NCBI GenBank assembly: GCA_011048475.1
Contig: DSDZ01000058.1
Location: 1-14,338, forward strand
Reading direction: 5' to 3'
Source: Bacteroides sp.
Lineage (GTDB): Bacteria > Bacteroidota > Bacteroidia > Bacteroidales > GCA-2748055
DNA: 14,338 nt
Made by a program: the position numbers and the translations under genes. The stretch's first letter is position 1. The number at the start of each line of letters is the position of its first letter. Of this stretch, positions 1 to 7,874 are shown piece after piece. Below the pieces are notes generated by a model that had not been told where the DNA came from, did no database searches, and worked only from the letters and a program-made list of their open reading frames with translations.

Positions 1-1209
1 GGATGGTGTGATGTGGACTCGGGAGAGGATAGGATCTACGGAGATGATTTCACCATCGACGATATCATATGGATGGGGGCGCAGCCCTCGGTGAAGGAGC
101 TCGCCGCCGGGGCAGGGGTGAAACACACCGGTTCGGCAGGCGATTTGGAACAGGCACTGCGAACGGCCCTTCGATCCGGACGCAGGGTGCATATTCTCCC
201 GCCGTACAGGGGGGACCATGTGATCAGGCTTTCCAGCCTGATGGGGATCGGTTGCGGACAGGTCGAAAGCCATGTGTCGGAGGAGCTGATCAGGGCGGTG
301 GTGAAGCTTCGCGCGGCCAAGGACCGCTATGAGATCGAAGAGATGGAGAAGGCCCTGGAGGTGACGGGAATGATGCATGTCACGGGCATGAAAATGGCTT
401 TCCCGGGAAATTATGAGCGGGATTTGGCGGGGACCATCGAGGGGATTGCGCTGGCCAGCGGGGGAGCGGTTTCCTACCCGGTCATCCTGAGCATGGACGG
501 ACAGATCATGCATAACCACGAGCACGGCAATGAACTGGAGGAGGGAAGGATCGTGGTCTGCGATGCGGGTTCGGAGACCGGAATGGGATATGCCGGTGAT
601 ATCACCCGGAGCTATCCCGTAGGCGGAAAATTCAACCTGCAGCAGAAGGAGATCTATGAGATCGTGCTGGAAGCCAATGTGAGGACCATGGAAGCATCCC
701 GTCCGGGGATCCCTTACAGGAACATCCACCTGATGGCTGCAAGGATCATTGCCGACGGACTGAAAGCGCTGGGACTGATGAAGGGCGATATGGAAGAGGC
801 GGTGGCCGCGGGAGCCCATGCACTCTTCTTCCCGCACGGACTGGGACATATGATCGGGCTGGATGTGCACGACATGGAGGGACTGGGCGAAAATTACGTG
901 GGATACAGCGATAAGATTAAAAGAAGCGACCAGTTCGGCCTGGCTTATCTGAGAATGGGACGGGAGCTGGAGCCGGGATTCGTGGTGACCAATGAGCCGG
1001 GATGTTATTTCATTCCCGAGCTGATCGATATCTGGAAGAAGGAGAAAAAATTCGGGCAGTTCATCAATTACGACAGGCTGGATGCCTACCGCGGCTTCGG
1101 GGGGATCCGGATCGAGGACAATGTGCTGATCACATCCGACGGCATGCGCATACTGGGTACCCCCATTCCAAAGACCGTGCAGGAGGTGGAGGCAACCATG
1201 CGGGCATGA
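1..1209 (+). CDS. Xaa-Pro aminopeptidase, M24 family (5' end cut by window)
   Basis: Metallopeptidase that removes the N-terminal residue from peptides with proline in position two; the M24 'pita-bread' fold binds two divalent metals. The frame is open from the first base, so the true start lies upstream and only the C-terminal ~402 residues are present. The GTG at 13 is just the first possible start codon. Counting from that GTG, the five metal ligands are visible: D184 (CDAGSE), D196 (GDITRS), H275 (FPHGLGH), E328 (TNEPG) and E368 (RIEDN). A remnant of the N-terminal AMP_N-type domain precedes them. The His-to-Glu spacing is 53 residues, against 29 in the second M24 gene at 4802, so this one carries an extra ~24-residue segment there. 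It ends convergently with sdhB, only 38 bp away. Family is certain; exact substrate range is inferred. Confidence 0.93.
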   Translation, partial: GWCDVDSGEDRIYGDDFTIDDIIWMGAQPSVKELAAGAGVKHTGSAGDLEQALRTALRSGRRVHILPPYRGDHVIRLSSLMGIGCGQVESHVSEELIRAVVKLRAAKDRYEIEEMEKALEVTGMMHVTGMKMAFPGNYERDLAGTIEGIALASGGAVSYPVILSMDGQIMHNHEHGNELEEGRIVVCDAGSETGMGYAGDITRSYPVGGKFNLQQKEIYEIVLEANVRTMEASRPGIPYRNIHLMAARIIADGLKALGLMKGDMEEAVAAGAHALFFPHGLGHMIGLDVHDMEGLGENYVGYSDKIKRSDQFGLAYLRMGRELEPGFVVTNEPGCYFIPELIDIWKKEKKFGQFINYDRLDAYRGFGGIRIEDNVLITSDGMRILGTPIPKTVQEVEATMRA

Positions 1210-1247
1210 CCCGGGATAGCAGGGAACGGCCTTTTCACTTCAGCCGG

Positions 1248-1985
1248 TTACAGTGTGGATTTCAGGTATTCCCTGTTGAGGCGGACGATATTGGCCATCT
1301 TGATCCCTTTGGGGCATTCCACCTCACAGGCCCCCGTATTGGTGCAGTTCCCGAAGCCGAGCGCATCCATCATGGCCACCATGTCCTGCACGCGCTTCCG
1401 GGCTTCGACCCTGCCCTGGGGCAGACTGGCGAGGTGAGAGATCTTCGCTCCCACAAATAGCATGGCGGAGGCATTCTTGCAGGCTGCCACACATGCGCCG
1501 CATCCGATGCATGCAGCCGCGTCCATGGCAAACACCGCGTCGTCCCTGTTCACGGGGATGGTATTTGCATCCGGGGCGGTGCCTGTATTTACGGAGATAT
1601 ACCCGCCTTCCCGGATCAGGGTGTCGAAGGACGAACGATCCACCATCAGGTCCCTGATCACGGGAAAGCTGCGGGCCCGCCAGGGCTCGATCACGATCGT
1701 GTCCCCGTGATTGAACTTCCTCATGTGGAGCTGGCAGACCGTGGTGAGTTCATCGGGACCGTGCGGTCGGCCGTTGATGTAGATGCTGCAGGATCCGCAG
1801 ATCCCCTCCCTGCATTCATGGTCGAAGACAACAGGTTCTTCGTTCCTGGAGATCAGCTGTTCATTCAGAATGTCCAGCATTTCAAGGAATGAACAGTCCG
1901 GATCAATCTCCCTCAGGAAGTAATTCACAAACCTGCCCCTGCTGCGGGAATCCTTCTGTCTCCATATTTTCAGTTTCAGGTCCAT
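1248..1985 (-). CDS. sdhB: Succinate dehydrogenase/fumarate reductase iron-sulfur subunit
   Basis: 245-residue electron-transfer subunit that carries electrons between the FAD of SdhA and the quinone/heme subunit SdhC at the inner face of the cytoplasmic membrane. All cluster cysteines are visible. C58, C63, C66 and C84 suit the [2Fe-2S] centre (CREGICGSC motif). C159, C162, C165 and C224 suit the [4Fe-4S] centre. C169, C214 and C220 suit the [3Fe-4S] centre. The residue after C169 is Lys, not the Pro often seen there. The length is normal for a type B (Bacteroidota/epsilon-type) enzyme. It is the last gene of the operon, starting 23 nt after the sdhA stop. Sequence alone does not settle whether the enzyme mainly oxidises succinate or reduces fumarate; anaerobic Bacteroidales use it as fumarate reductase, so frdB would be an equally valid name. 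Confidence 0.95.
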   Translation of the reverse strand: MDLKLKIWRQKDSRSRGRFVNYFLREIDPDCSFLEMLDILNEQLISRNEEPVVFDHECREGICGSCSIYINGRPHGPDELTTVCQLHMRKFNHGDTIVIEPWRARSFPVIRDLMVDRSSFDTLIREGGYISVNTGTAPDANTIPVNRDDAVFAMDAAACIGCGACVAACKNASAMLFVGAKISHLASLPQGRVEARKRVQDMVAMMDALGFGNCTNTGACEVECPKGIKMANIVRLNREYLKSTL

Positions 1986-2008
1986 CTCTGTATCAGTAAG
2001 GGTGCGTG

Positions 2009-3955
2009 TTATCTGTAATCTCTCTGTTTCAGCTGGATATGCTCGAAGCTGAGCGGTTCCCTGTGAAGCTCGGGTTCCCGGTCCGGTCCCGTGAACTCCC
2101 AGGCGGCCACATAGGCGAAGTCCCTGTCATTTCGCAGCGCCTCGTGCTCTTCGGTCTGGTACTCTTCGCGGAAATGTCCGCCGCAGGATTCCTCCCTGTG
2201 CAGCGCATCTTTGGCCATCAGGATGCCGAGCTCCAGGAAATCCGCCAGCCGGTCTGCCTTTTGCAGTTCCGGGTTCAAATCCTCCACCCTGCCCGGGATC
2301 TTCACGTCGGACCAGAACTGCTCCTGCAGCTTTTTGATCTCCTCAGCGGCCCTGACCAGTCCCGCTTTGTTCCTGGACATCCCGATGTATTCCCACATGA
2401 TGTGCCCCAGCTGTTTGTGCAGGCTGTCCACCGTTGCATTTCCCCCGACGGAGATCAATTTCTCCAGCCGCATCCTGACCTCTTCCTCCGCGTTGTCGAA
2501 CTCCGGGGTATCGGTGGGGAAACGGGGAACCCTGATCTCGTGTGCCAGGTAATTCTGGATGGTATAGGGCAATACGAAATAACCATCCGCCAGCCCCTGC
2601 ATCAGGGCAGATGCACCGAGCCGGTTGGCCCCGTGGTCGGAAAAGTTAACCTCCCCGATGGCGAACAGTCCGGGAATGGTGGTCTGCAGTTCGTAGTCCA
2701 CCCACAGTCCGCCCATGTTATAGTGGATGGCCGGGTAGATCATCATCGGCTCCTCGCAGGGATTGTCATCAGTGATCTTTTCATACATCTGGAACAGGTT
2801 CCCGTACTTGGCCTCGATCGCATCCTTTCCCAGCCGGTCGATGGCATCCCTGAAATCGAGGAAAACGGACCGGCCGGTGGAGTTTACCCCGTATCCCGCG
2901 TCACACCGCTCCTTGGCGGCCCGGGATGCCACGTCGCGGGGGACCAGGTTGCCGAATGCCGGGTAACGCCGTTCCAGGTAATAGTCTCGGTCCTCCTCAG
3001 GGATCTGGCTCCCCTTGATCTCTCCCTGCTGGAGGCGCGCTGCATCCTCCTTCTTTTTCGGGACCCAGATGCGGCCGTCGTTGCGGAGGCTTTCGCTCAT
3101 CAGGGTCAGCTTGGACTGGTAATCTCCGTGCACGGGGATGCAGGTGGGATGGATCTGCACAAAGCACGGGTTGGCAAACAGGGCCCCCTTGCGGTAGCAC
3201 TGCCATGCGGCGCTCACGTTACTGCCCATGGAAAGGGTGGAAAGGAAGAATACGTTGCCGTACCCTCCCGTGGCAAGGACCACCGCATGGGCGCTGAAAC
3301 GGTGGAGTTTGCCTGTGATCACGTCACGTGCGATGATCCCGCGCGCCTTGCCCTCCACGACCACCAGGTTGAACATCTCCATGCGGGGATACATCGTCAC
3401 ATTGCCCGCTTTGATCTGCCTGCTCAGGGACTGGTAGGCGCCCAGCAACAGTTGCTGTCCGGTCTGCCCCTTTGCGTAGAATGTCCTGGAAACCAGCGCG
3501 CCGCCGAAAGAACGGTTGTCCAGCAACCCTCCGTATTCCCTGGAGAAGGGGACCCCTTGCGCCACGCAGTGGTCAATGATCTGGTTGCTCACCTCCGCAA
3601 GCCGGTACACATTGGCTTCCCGGGAGCGGAAATCGCCGCCTTTCACGGTATCATAGAAAAGCCGGAAGACACTGTCGCCGTCATTCTGGTAATTCTTGGC
3701 CGCATTGATCCCCCCCTGCGCAGAAATGCTGTGTGCGCGCCTTGGACTGTCCTGGTAGCAGAATGACTTCACTTTGAATCCCAGCTCTGCCAGGGAGGCC
3801 GCGGCCGAAGAACCGGCCAGTCCGGTCCCCACCACGATCACATCCAGTTTTCGCTTGTTGGCCGGATTCACCAGGTTCTGGGTGGATTTGAACCTGTTCC
3901 ATTTTTCGGCGATATGGCCTTCGGGGATCCTGGACTGGAGCTTTCCCATAGTCAT
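2009..3955 (-). CDS. sdhA: Succinate dehydrogenase/fumarate reductase flavoprotein subunit
   Basis: 648-residue catalytic subunit interconverting succinate and fumarate with covalently bound FAD, on the cytoplasmic side of the membrane complex. The N-terminal Rossmann dinucleotide motif is at residues 43-48 (GTGLAG). H75 in RRAHSISAQGG is the expected FAD-attachment histidine. R340 in VPRDVASRA corresponds to the catalytic proton-transfer arginine. The C-terminal half has HYNMGG and the FAD-contacting GANRLGASAL segment. It is the second gene of the operon, 12 nt after the sdhC stop and 23 nt before sdhB. Two near-adjacent ATG codons exist (residues 1 and 3); the first is used here, and the second would shorten the protein by only two residues. 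The family and complex are certain; the direction of physiological reaction (frdA versus sdhA) is not decided by sequence. Confidence 0.96.
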   Translation of the reverse strand: MTMGKLQSRIPEGHIAEKWNRFKSTQNLVNPANKRKLDVIVVGTGLAGSSAAASLAELGFKVKSFCYQDSPRRAHSISAQGGINAAKNYQNDGDSVFRLFYDTVKGGDFRSREANVYRLAEVSNQIIDHCVAQGVPFSREYGGLLDNRSFGGALVSRTFYAKGQTGQQLLLGAYQSLSRQIKAGNVTMYPRMEMFNLVVVEGKARGIIARDVITGKLHRFSAHAVVLATGGYGNVFFLSTLSMGSNVSAAWQCYRKGALFANPCFVQIHPTCIPVHGDYQSKLTLMSESLRNDGRIWVPKKKEDAARLQQGEIKGSQIPEEDRDYYLERRYPAFGNLVPRDVASRAAKERCDAGYGVNSTGRSVFLDFRDAIDRLGKDAIEAKYGNLFQMYEKITDDNPCEEPMMIYPAIHYNMGGLWVDYELQTTIPGLFAIGEVNFSDHGANRLGASALMQGLADGYFVLPYTIQNYLAHEIRVPRFPTDTPEFDNAEEEVRMRLEKLISVGGNATVDSLHKQLGHIMWEYIGMSRNKAGLVRAAEEIKKLQEQFWSDVKIPGRVEDLNPELQKADRLADFLELGILMAKDALHREESCGGHFREEYQTEEHEALRNDRDFAYVAAWEFTGPDREPELHREPLSFEHIQLKQRDYR

Positions 3956-3967
3956 TTTTTTAACGGT

Positions 3968-4633
3968 TTACATAAAATAGATCACCAGGGGAATGGCTGT
4001 AAAGCCTGCCACCACCACAACGGTGTAGATCACGGACAGCGTCTGGATCACCGGGGCGTATCGATTGTTCTCAATCCCCAGGGTTTTAAAGGCCGACTGA
4101 AAACCGTGGATCAGATGAAACCCAAGGAACAAGAAAGCAGCAATATAGATGATCACGAAGGGAAGCATTTTGAACTTGTCAATCACCTCGGTGGCAAAAT
4201 CATGGTAGACCACCCCGTCGGATACGATCTCAGCCGCATGTCCGAACTTGGCCCTGAAATAGAAATCCGAGAAATGGATCACCAGAAAGGCGAGGATAAC
4301 CCCGGCCGTATGGATCATGAATTTGGAGAAGAAGGAAGTGCTGGAGAAATTGGCTTTGCTGTAGCGGCGCGGACGTGCGATCCAGTTCTGCACCTGCAGG
4401 ATCAGCGCGTAGATCACATGCAGCAGCAGGCCGCCGATGAGCACGATCTCGAAGATCTTGATCACGATGTTGTTCCCCATGAAATGGGCCGCCCTGTTGT
4501 ACACCATGGGATCATCGAACAGGATGACCAGCAGGTTGATTGTAAGGTGGACCAGCAAAAAGAGGATCAGGAAGATCCCCGCTAGCGACATCATGAATTT
4601 CTTCCCGATTGAAGAGGTTAAAATCCCGGACAT
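3968..4633 (-). CDS. sdhC: Succinate dehydrogenase/fumarate reductase cytochrome b subunit (b558 family)
   Basis: 221-residue membrane anchor of the type B complex; it binds two b hemes and exchanges electrons with the quinone (menaquinone in Bacteroidota). Five hydrophobic segments are visible at about residues 12-38, 60-82, 105-123, 156-176 and 195-219, as expected for the single-subunit diheme anchor. Histidines within these helices (H29, H72, H120, H173, H176) are candidate heme ligands. There is no separate sdhD, consistent with type B. It is the first gene of the operon: the ATG at 4633 lies about 48 nt downstream of a perfect TATATTTG box. The leader before the start is AT-rich without a Shine-Dalgarno sequence, which is usual in Bacteroidota. 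Confidence 0.94.
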   Translation of the reverse strand: MSGILTSSIGKKFMMSLAGIFLILFLLVHLTINLLVILFDDPMVYNRAAHFMGNNIVIKIFEIVLIGGLLLHVIYALILQVQNWIARPRRYSKANFSSTSFFSKFMIHTAGVILAFLVIHFSDFYFRAKFGHAAEIVSDGVVYHDFATEVIDKFKMLPFVIIYIAAFLFLGFHLIHGFQSAFKTLGIENNRYAPVIQTLSVIYTVVVVAGFTAIPLVIYFM

Positions 4634-4681
4634 TTAGGTACAATTAAAATAAGTTATTAAAATTGCATAGGGCCTGTTGAA

Positions 4682-4712
4682 CAAATATAAATAAATCCGG
4701 TCCTTCTTACAG
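4682..4712 (-). promoter_or_regulatory. Candidate Bacteroidota-type promoter of sdhCAB
   Basis: Reading the minus strand, TATATTTG (4689 to 4682) is a full match to the Bacteroidota -7 consensus TAnnTTTG. Twenty bases upstream lies CTG (4712-4710), a partial match to the -33 TTG element. Transcription would start around 4675 and give a leader of about 40 nt before the sdhC ATG at 4633. The site is in the only divergent intergenic gap between sdhC and the second M24 gene. No comparably clear -7 box for the rightward gene was found. Confidence 0.5.
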
Positions 4713-4801
4713 TGGTGCCACAGATATCCTATAACAGGTTCATTGATCCCGCTTTTTAAAGATCAGTGACTCCCCTGGGGAAAGCTACTGAAAATAGAGG
4801 T

Positions 4802-6088
4802 ATGAGATCAGATCCTTTGCCGGCAAGTCTGTTTATTAAGAATCGTTCTAAACTGATCGCAAGCCTGGAACCCGGCTCCGTTGTGGTGGTCTGCTCGGGC
4901 GAACGGGTCAGAAGAAGCGGGGACCAGCATTATCCCTTCCGCCAGCAATCAGATTTTTTCTATTTGACGGGGCTCCATACGGAGGGATACGTGCTGTTCC
5001 TGGCGCCGGACCATCCGCGGGAGGAATTCAGGGAAGTCTTGCTGATGAGGGAACCGTCCGGGAAGGAGCGGATATGGTCCGGCCCCGGACTCTCCGTCGC
5101 CGAGGTGATACACCGTTCAGGGATCACCCACATCAGGGGGATGGATGAAATGGATGAGCTGATCGGTGAGCTGCTTCCCGCTTCCGGAACGATATACTGC
5201 AATCTGCCGGAGGATGCGGGACAGCAGCCGGGGGTGCGGTCGTCCGAATGGGAGGTATACCACCGGTTCAAGTCCAGCTATCCCCATCTGAACAGCGCCC
5301 GCCTCTCTCTCCTGCTCACCCCGCTCCGCATGGTCAAGGAACCGGAGGAGGTGGCACAGATCAGAAAAGCCTGTTCCGTTACCGGCCGTGCTTTCAGAAA
5401 AGCCCTTTCGGTGATCAGGCCGGGTTGCAGGGAGTTCGAGGTGGAGGCCGAGATTATCGCGGAATTCATCCGTTCCGGGGCGGAAGGGCATGCATTTGAT
5501 CCCATCCTGGCCTGCGGGGAGCACGCGTTGGTCCTCCACCACAACGAGAACCGGGGAAGGTGCTCGGAAGGGGACCTGCTCCTGATGGATTTCGGAGCGG
5601 AGGTCGGCGGCTATGCGGCCGACTGCAGCCGCACCGTTCCTGTCAGCGGAAGATTTACCGCACGCCAGCGCGCCCTGCACGATGCGGTGCATGAGATCTT
5701 CACCAGGGCACGGGACCTGATGAAGCCCGGAGTGTTGCTGGATGACCTTCAGCAACAGGTGGGGGCACTCTGGCAGGAAGCACATATCAGGCTGGGGCTG
5801 TACACCCTGGAAGAGGCTGCGCGGCAGGACCCCCCGGGGTCGCTCTGGAAGAAATATTTTATGCACGGGCTCTCCCATTCCATCGGCCTGGATGTGCATG
5901 ACCCTTTCGACAGGAATATCCCCCTCCGGCCCGGGATGGTGCTGAGCTGCGAGCCGGCCATCTATCTCCCGGAGGAAGGTCTGGGGATCAGGCTGGAGAA
6001 TGTGTTGCTGGTCACCGAAACGGGGACCGAAGACCTGATGGCGGGGATCCCCATGGATGCAGAAGAGGTGGAACAACTGATGAAATGA
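4802..6088 (+). CDS. pepP: Xaa-Pro aminopeptidase (aminopeptidase P), M24B family
   Basis: 428-residue cytosolic metallo-aminopeptidase cleaving Xaa-Pro N-termini. The N-terminal AMP_N domain (about residues 8-135) contains the typical FRQQSDFFYLTG segment. The M24 catalytic domain (about 180-425) has the five metal ligands D263, D274, H355 (MHGLSHS), E384 (SCEPA) and E399 (IRLEN). The length is normal for PepP. The ATG at 4802 is preferred over an in-frame GTG at 4766, because the protein homology begins after it and AGAGG lies just upstream. It is a paralogue of the gene at 1-1209 but differs in length and in the His-Glu spacing. It appears to head a rightward cluster, since mscS begins 26 nt after its stop. 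Confidence 0.94.
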   Translation: MRSDPLPASLFIKNRSKLIASLEPGSVVVVCSGERVRRSGDQHYPFRQQSDFFYLTGLHTEGYVLFLAPDHPREEFREVLLMREPSGKERIWSGPGLSVAEVIHRSGITHIRGMDEMDELIGELLPASGTIYCNLPEDAGQQPGVRSSEWEVYHRFKSSYPHLNSARLSLLLTPLRMVKEPEEVAQIRKACSVTGRAFRKALSVIRPGCREFEVEAEIIAEFIRSGAEGHAFDPILACGEHALVLHHNENRGRCSEGDLLLMDFGAEVGGYAADCSRTVPVSGRFTARQRALHDAVHEIFTRARDLMKPGVLLDDLQQQVGALWQEAHIRLGLYTLEEAARQDPPGSLWKKYFMHGLSHSIGLDVHDPFDRNIPLRPGMVLSCEPAIYLPEEGLGIRLENVLLVTETGTEDLMAGIPMDAEEVEQLMK

Positions 6089-6114
6089 TTGTTAATCCAT
6101 AAATAGTCGCACAT

Positions 6115-7032
6115 ATGAGAGATATTTTCACAGCAGAATTCTGGAAAGAGATTTTGGACAAGTTCATTGAGTGGTCGGTATCGGAACTGCCTTCCATTCT
6201 GATTTTAATCGTCGTGCTGATCATCACCCTCAGGGTGGTGAAATTCGCGGTAAAGCGGCTCAGGAAGTTCCTGGTGGCGCGGGCGGACCGACGCGACGGA
6301 GACGACACGAATGAAGCCGAAAAGCGTGTGGCCACGCTGATGGGTATTTTGCATGGCATTACTAAGGTGGTTATCTGGACCCTTTTTCTGATGATCCTTT
6401 TGAACAAGCTGGGCATCAACATCGGTCCCATCCTGGCAGGTGCGGGGATCCTGGGTCTGGCAGTGGGCTTCGGTGCGCAGGAGCTGGTGCGGGACGTGAT
6501 CACGGGATTCTTCATCCTGCTTGAGAACCAGATACGGACGGGCGATGTTGCCATCATCAACGGAACGGGGGGACTCGTGGAGAAGATTGAGCTTCGGACC
6601 GTCACCCTGCGCGATTTCTCCGGGGTGGTCCATATATTCCAGAACGGGAAGATCAACACCCTGTCCAACATGACCAAGGAATGGAGTGCCATGGTCTTCG
6701 ATATCGGAGTGGCCTACAAGGAGAACACGGACACCGTCATGGAGGTGATCCGCCAGGTGGGCAACGAGCTCCAGCAGGATGAGGAATACGGACCGAAGAT
6801 CATCGAACCCATCGAGGTGTTCGGGGTGGACAAGTTCGGCGACAGTGCAGTGGTGATCAAGGCCCGTTTCAAGACCAAACCCATTGAGCAGTGGAACGTT
6901 GGGCGCGAATTCCGCAGAAGGCTCAAGCATGCCTTCGACGAAAGGAAGATCGAGATCCCCTTCCCGCATACCACGGTCTACTGGGGCGAGGAGATCACTC
7001 CCCTGCAGCTGAAACTCCGTGAAGCAGAGTAG
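6115..7032 (+). CDS. Small-conductance mechanosensitive channel, MscS family
   Basis: 305-residue membrane channel that opens under membrane tension and releases solutes during hypo-osmotic shock. Three hydrophobic helices are visible: about residues 25-45, 75-97 and 105-137. The last is the pore-lining TM3 with the Gly/Ala-rich pattern GPILAGAGILGLAVGFGAQ followed by ELVRDVITGF, diagnostic of MscS. The cytoplasmic beta domain (about 140-200) and alpha/beta domain (about 205-295) follow. The length is close to the minimal three-helix MscS type, without the extra N-terminal helices of the larger paralogues. It sits 26 nt after pepP and 47 nt before the hydrolase gene, so co-transcription is plausible, but no functional link is implied. 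Confidence 0.93.
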   Translation: MRDIFTAEFWKEILDKFIEWSVSELPSILILIVVLIITLRVVKFAVKRLRKFLVARADRRDGDDTNEAEKRVATLMGILHGITKVVIWTLFLMILLNKLGINIGPILAGAGILGLAVGFGAQELVRDVITGFFILLENQIRTGDVAIINGTGGLVEKIELRTVTLRDFSGVVHIFQNGKINTLSNMTKEWSAMVFDIGVAYKENTDTVMEVIRQVGNELQQDEEYGPKIIEPIEVFGVDKFGDSAVVIKARFKTKPIEQWNVGREFRRRLKHAFDERKIEIPFPHTTVYWGEEITPLQLKLREAE

Positions 7033-7079
7033 GTAACTGTTCATACCGGACCATCGTATCATCAGAAACGTTCAACCTT

Positions 7080-7874
7080 ATGCGCAAGCGTGTTACATTT
7101 AACGGAGTGGATGTCGCCTATGAGGACCGCGGAGCGGGACCCTGCATCGTGCTGCTGCACGGTTACCTGGAAACTGGCCGGATCTGGGATGGATTTGCCG
7201 AACGGTTCCTGAACGAATTCCGGGTGATCACCCCGGATCTTCCCGGACACGGGGCTTCGGGTACCTGGGGCGAGGTCCACCGGATGGAGGAACTGGCCGG
7301 ATCGGTCCTTGCCGTTTTGCAGAGGGAGCAGCTGGAGAAGGTATTCCTGGTGGGCCATTCCCTGGGGGGATACATCACCTTGGCATATGCGGAACTGTAT
7401 CCGGAAAGGCTGTCCGGGTACTGTCTGTTCCATTCCACCTGTTTTGCGGATACGGAGGAGAAGAAAGTGAACAGGGACCGGGAGATCCACCTGGTCAGGT
7501 GCAACAAAAAACACCAGATCATACAGGTGAACATGCCCAAGGGATTCGCGGAAGTGAACCTGGGATCCCTTGCCCCGCAGATCGAAAGGGCGAAGCAGCT
7601 GGCGCTGGAGAACAGCGACGAGGGGATCGTGGCCCTGCTGAACGGAATGAAACAGCGGCCCGACCGGACCGCTGTGTTAAAAAATACAAGACTCCCGCTG
7701 CTGCTGATCGGAGGGATGCTGGACAATTACATCCCGGCCGAAGAGTTTGAAAGCCTTGTGAACCTCGCACCCCATGCATCGGTGCTCCGGCTGGAACGTT
7801 CGGGGCACATGGGATTCATCGAGGAGCCGGAACCTGCGGAGCAGGCCATCCGGAAGATGGCCGGCTCCCTATAG
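7080..7874 (+). CDS. Alpha/beta-fold hydrolase
   Basis: 264-residue single-domain cytosolic hydrolase of the alpha/beta superfamily; the substrate is unknown. The oxyanion-hole region LLHGY is at 25-29. The nucleophile elbow GHSLGG places S94 as the catalytic serine. D215 (GGMLDNYIP) and H243 (SGHMGF) complete the triad in the expected order. A helical cap region (about 120-195) separates the two halves. No signal peptide is visible. It is the last gene of the rightward pepP-mscS-hydrolase run. Its TAG stop overlaps the TAG stop of the convergent Spy-like gene in a shared CTATAG hexamer, so there is no room for a terminator between them. Confidence 0.9.
   Translation: MRKRVTFNGVDVAYEDRGAGPCIVLLHGYLETGRIWDGFAERFLNEFRVITPDLPGHGASGTWGEVHRMEELAGSVLAVLQREQLEKVFLVGHSLGGYITLAYAELYPERLSGYCLFHSTCFADTEEKKVNRDREIHLVRCNKKHQIIQVNMPKGFAEVNLGSLAPQIERAKQLALENSDEGIVALLNGMKQRPDRTAVLKNTRLPLLLIGGMLDNYIPAEEFESLVNLAPHASVLRLERSGHMGFIEEPEPAEQAIRKMAGSL

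Noticed and set aside
1210..1247. Terminator hairpin between the first aminopeptidase and sdhB
   Set aside because: Only a 4-bp GC stem (CGGC/GCCG) with a long loop can form and no T-run follows on either strand.
2006..3766. 586-codon open frame on the plus strand opposite sdhA
   Set aside because: It lies entirely antisense to a well-conserved gene, has no recognisable domains and a composition typical of the reverse of GC-rich codons.
5117..6076. 319-codon open frame antisense to pepP
   Set aside because: It is a shadow of the conserved M24 coding sequence; no motif, signal peptide or domain is visible.
6205..7062. 285-codon open frame antisense to mscS
   Set aside because: The sense strand encodes an unmistakable MscS channel; the antisense protein is His/Asp-rich without recognisable features.
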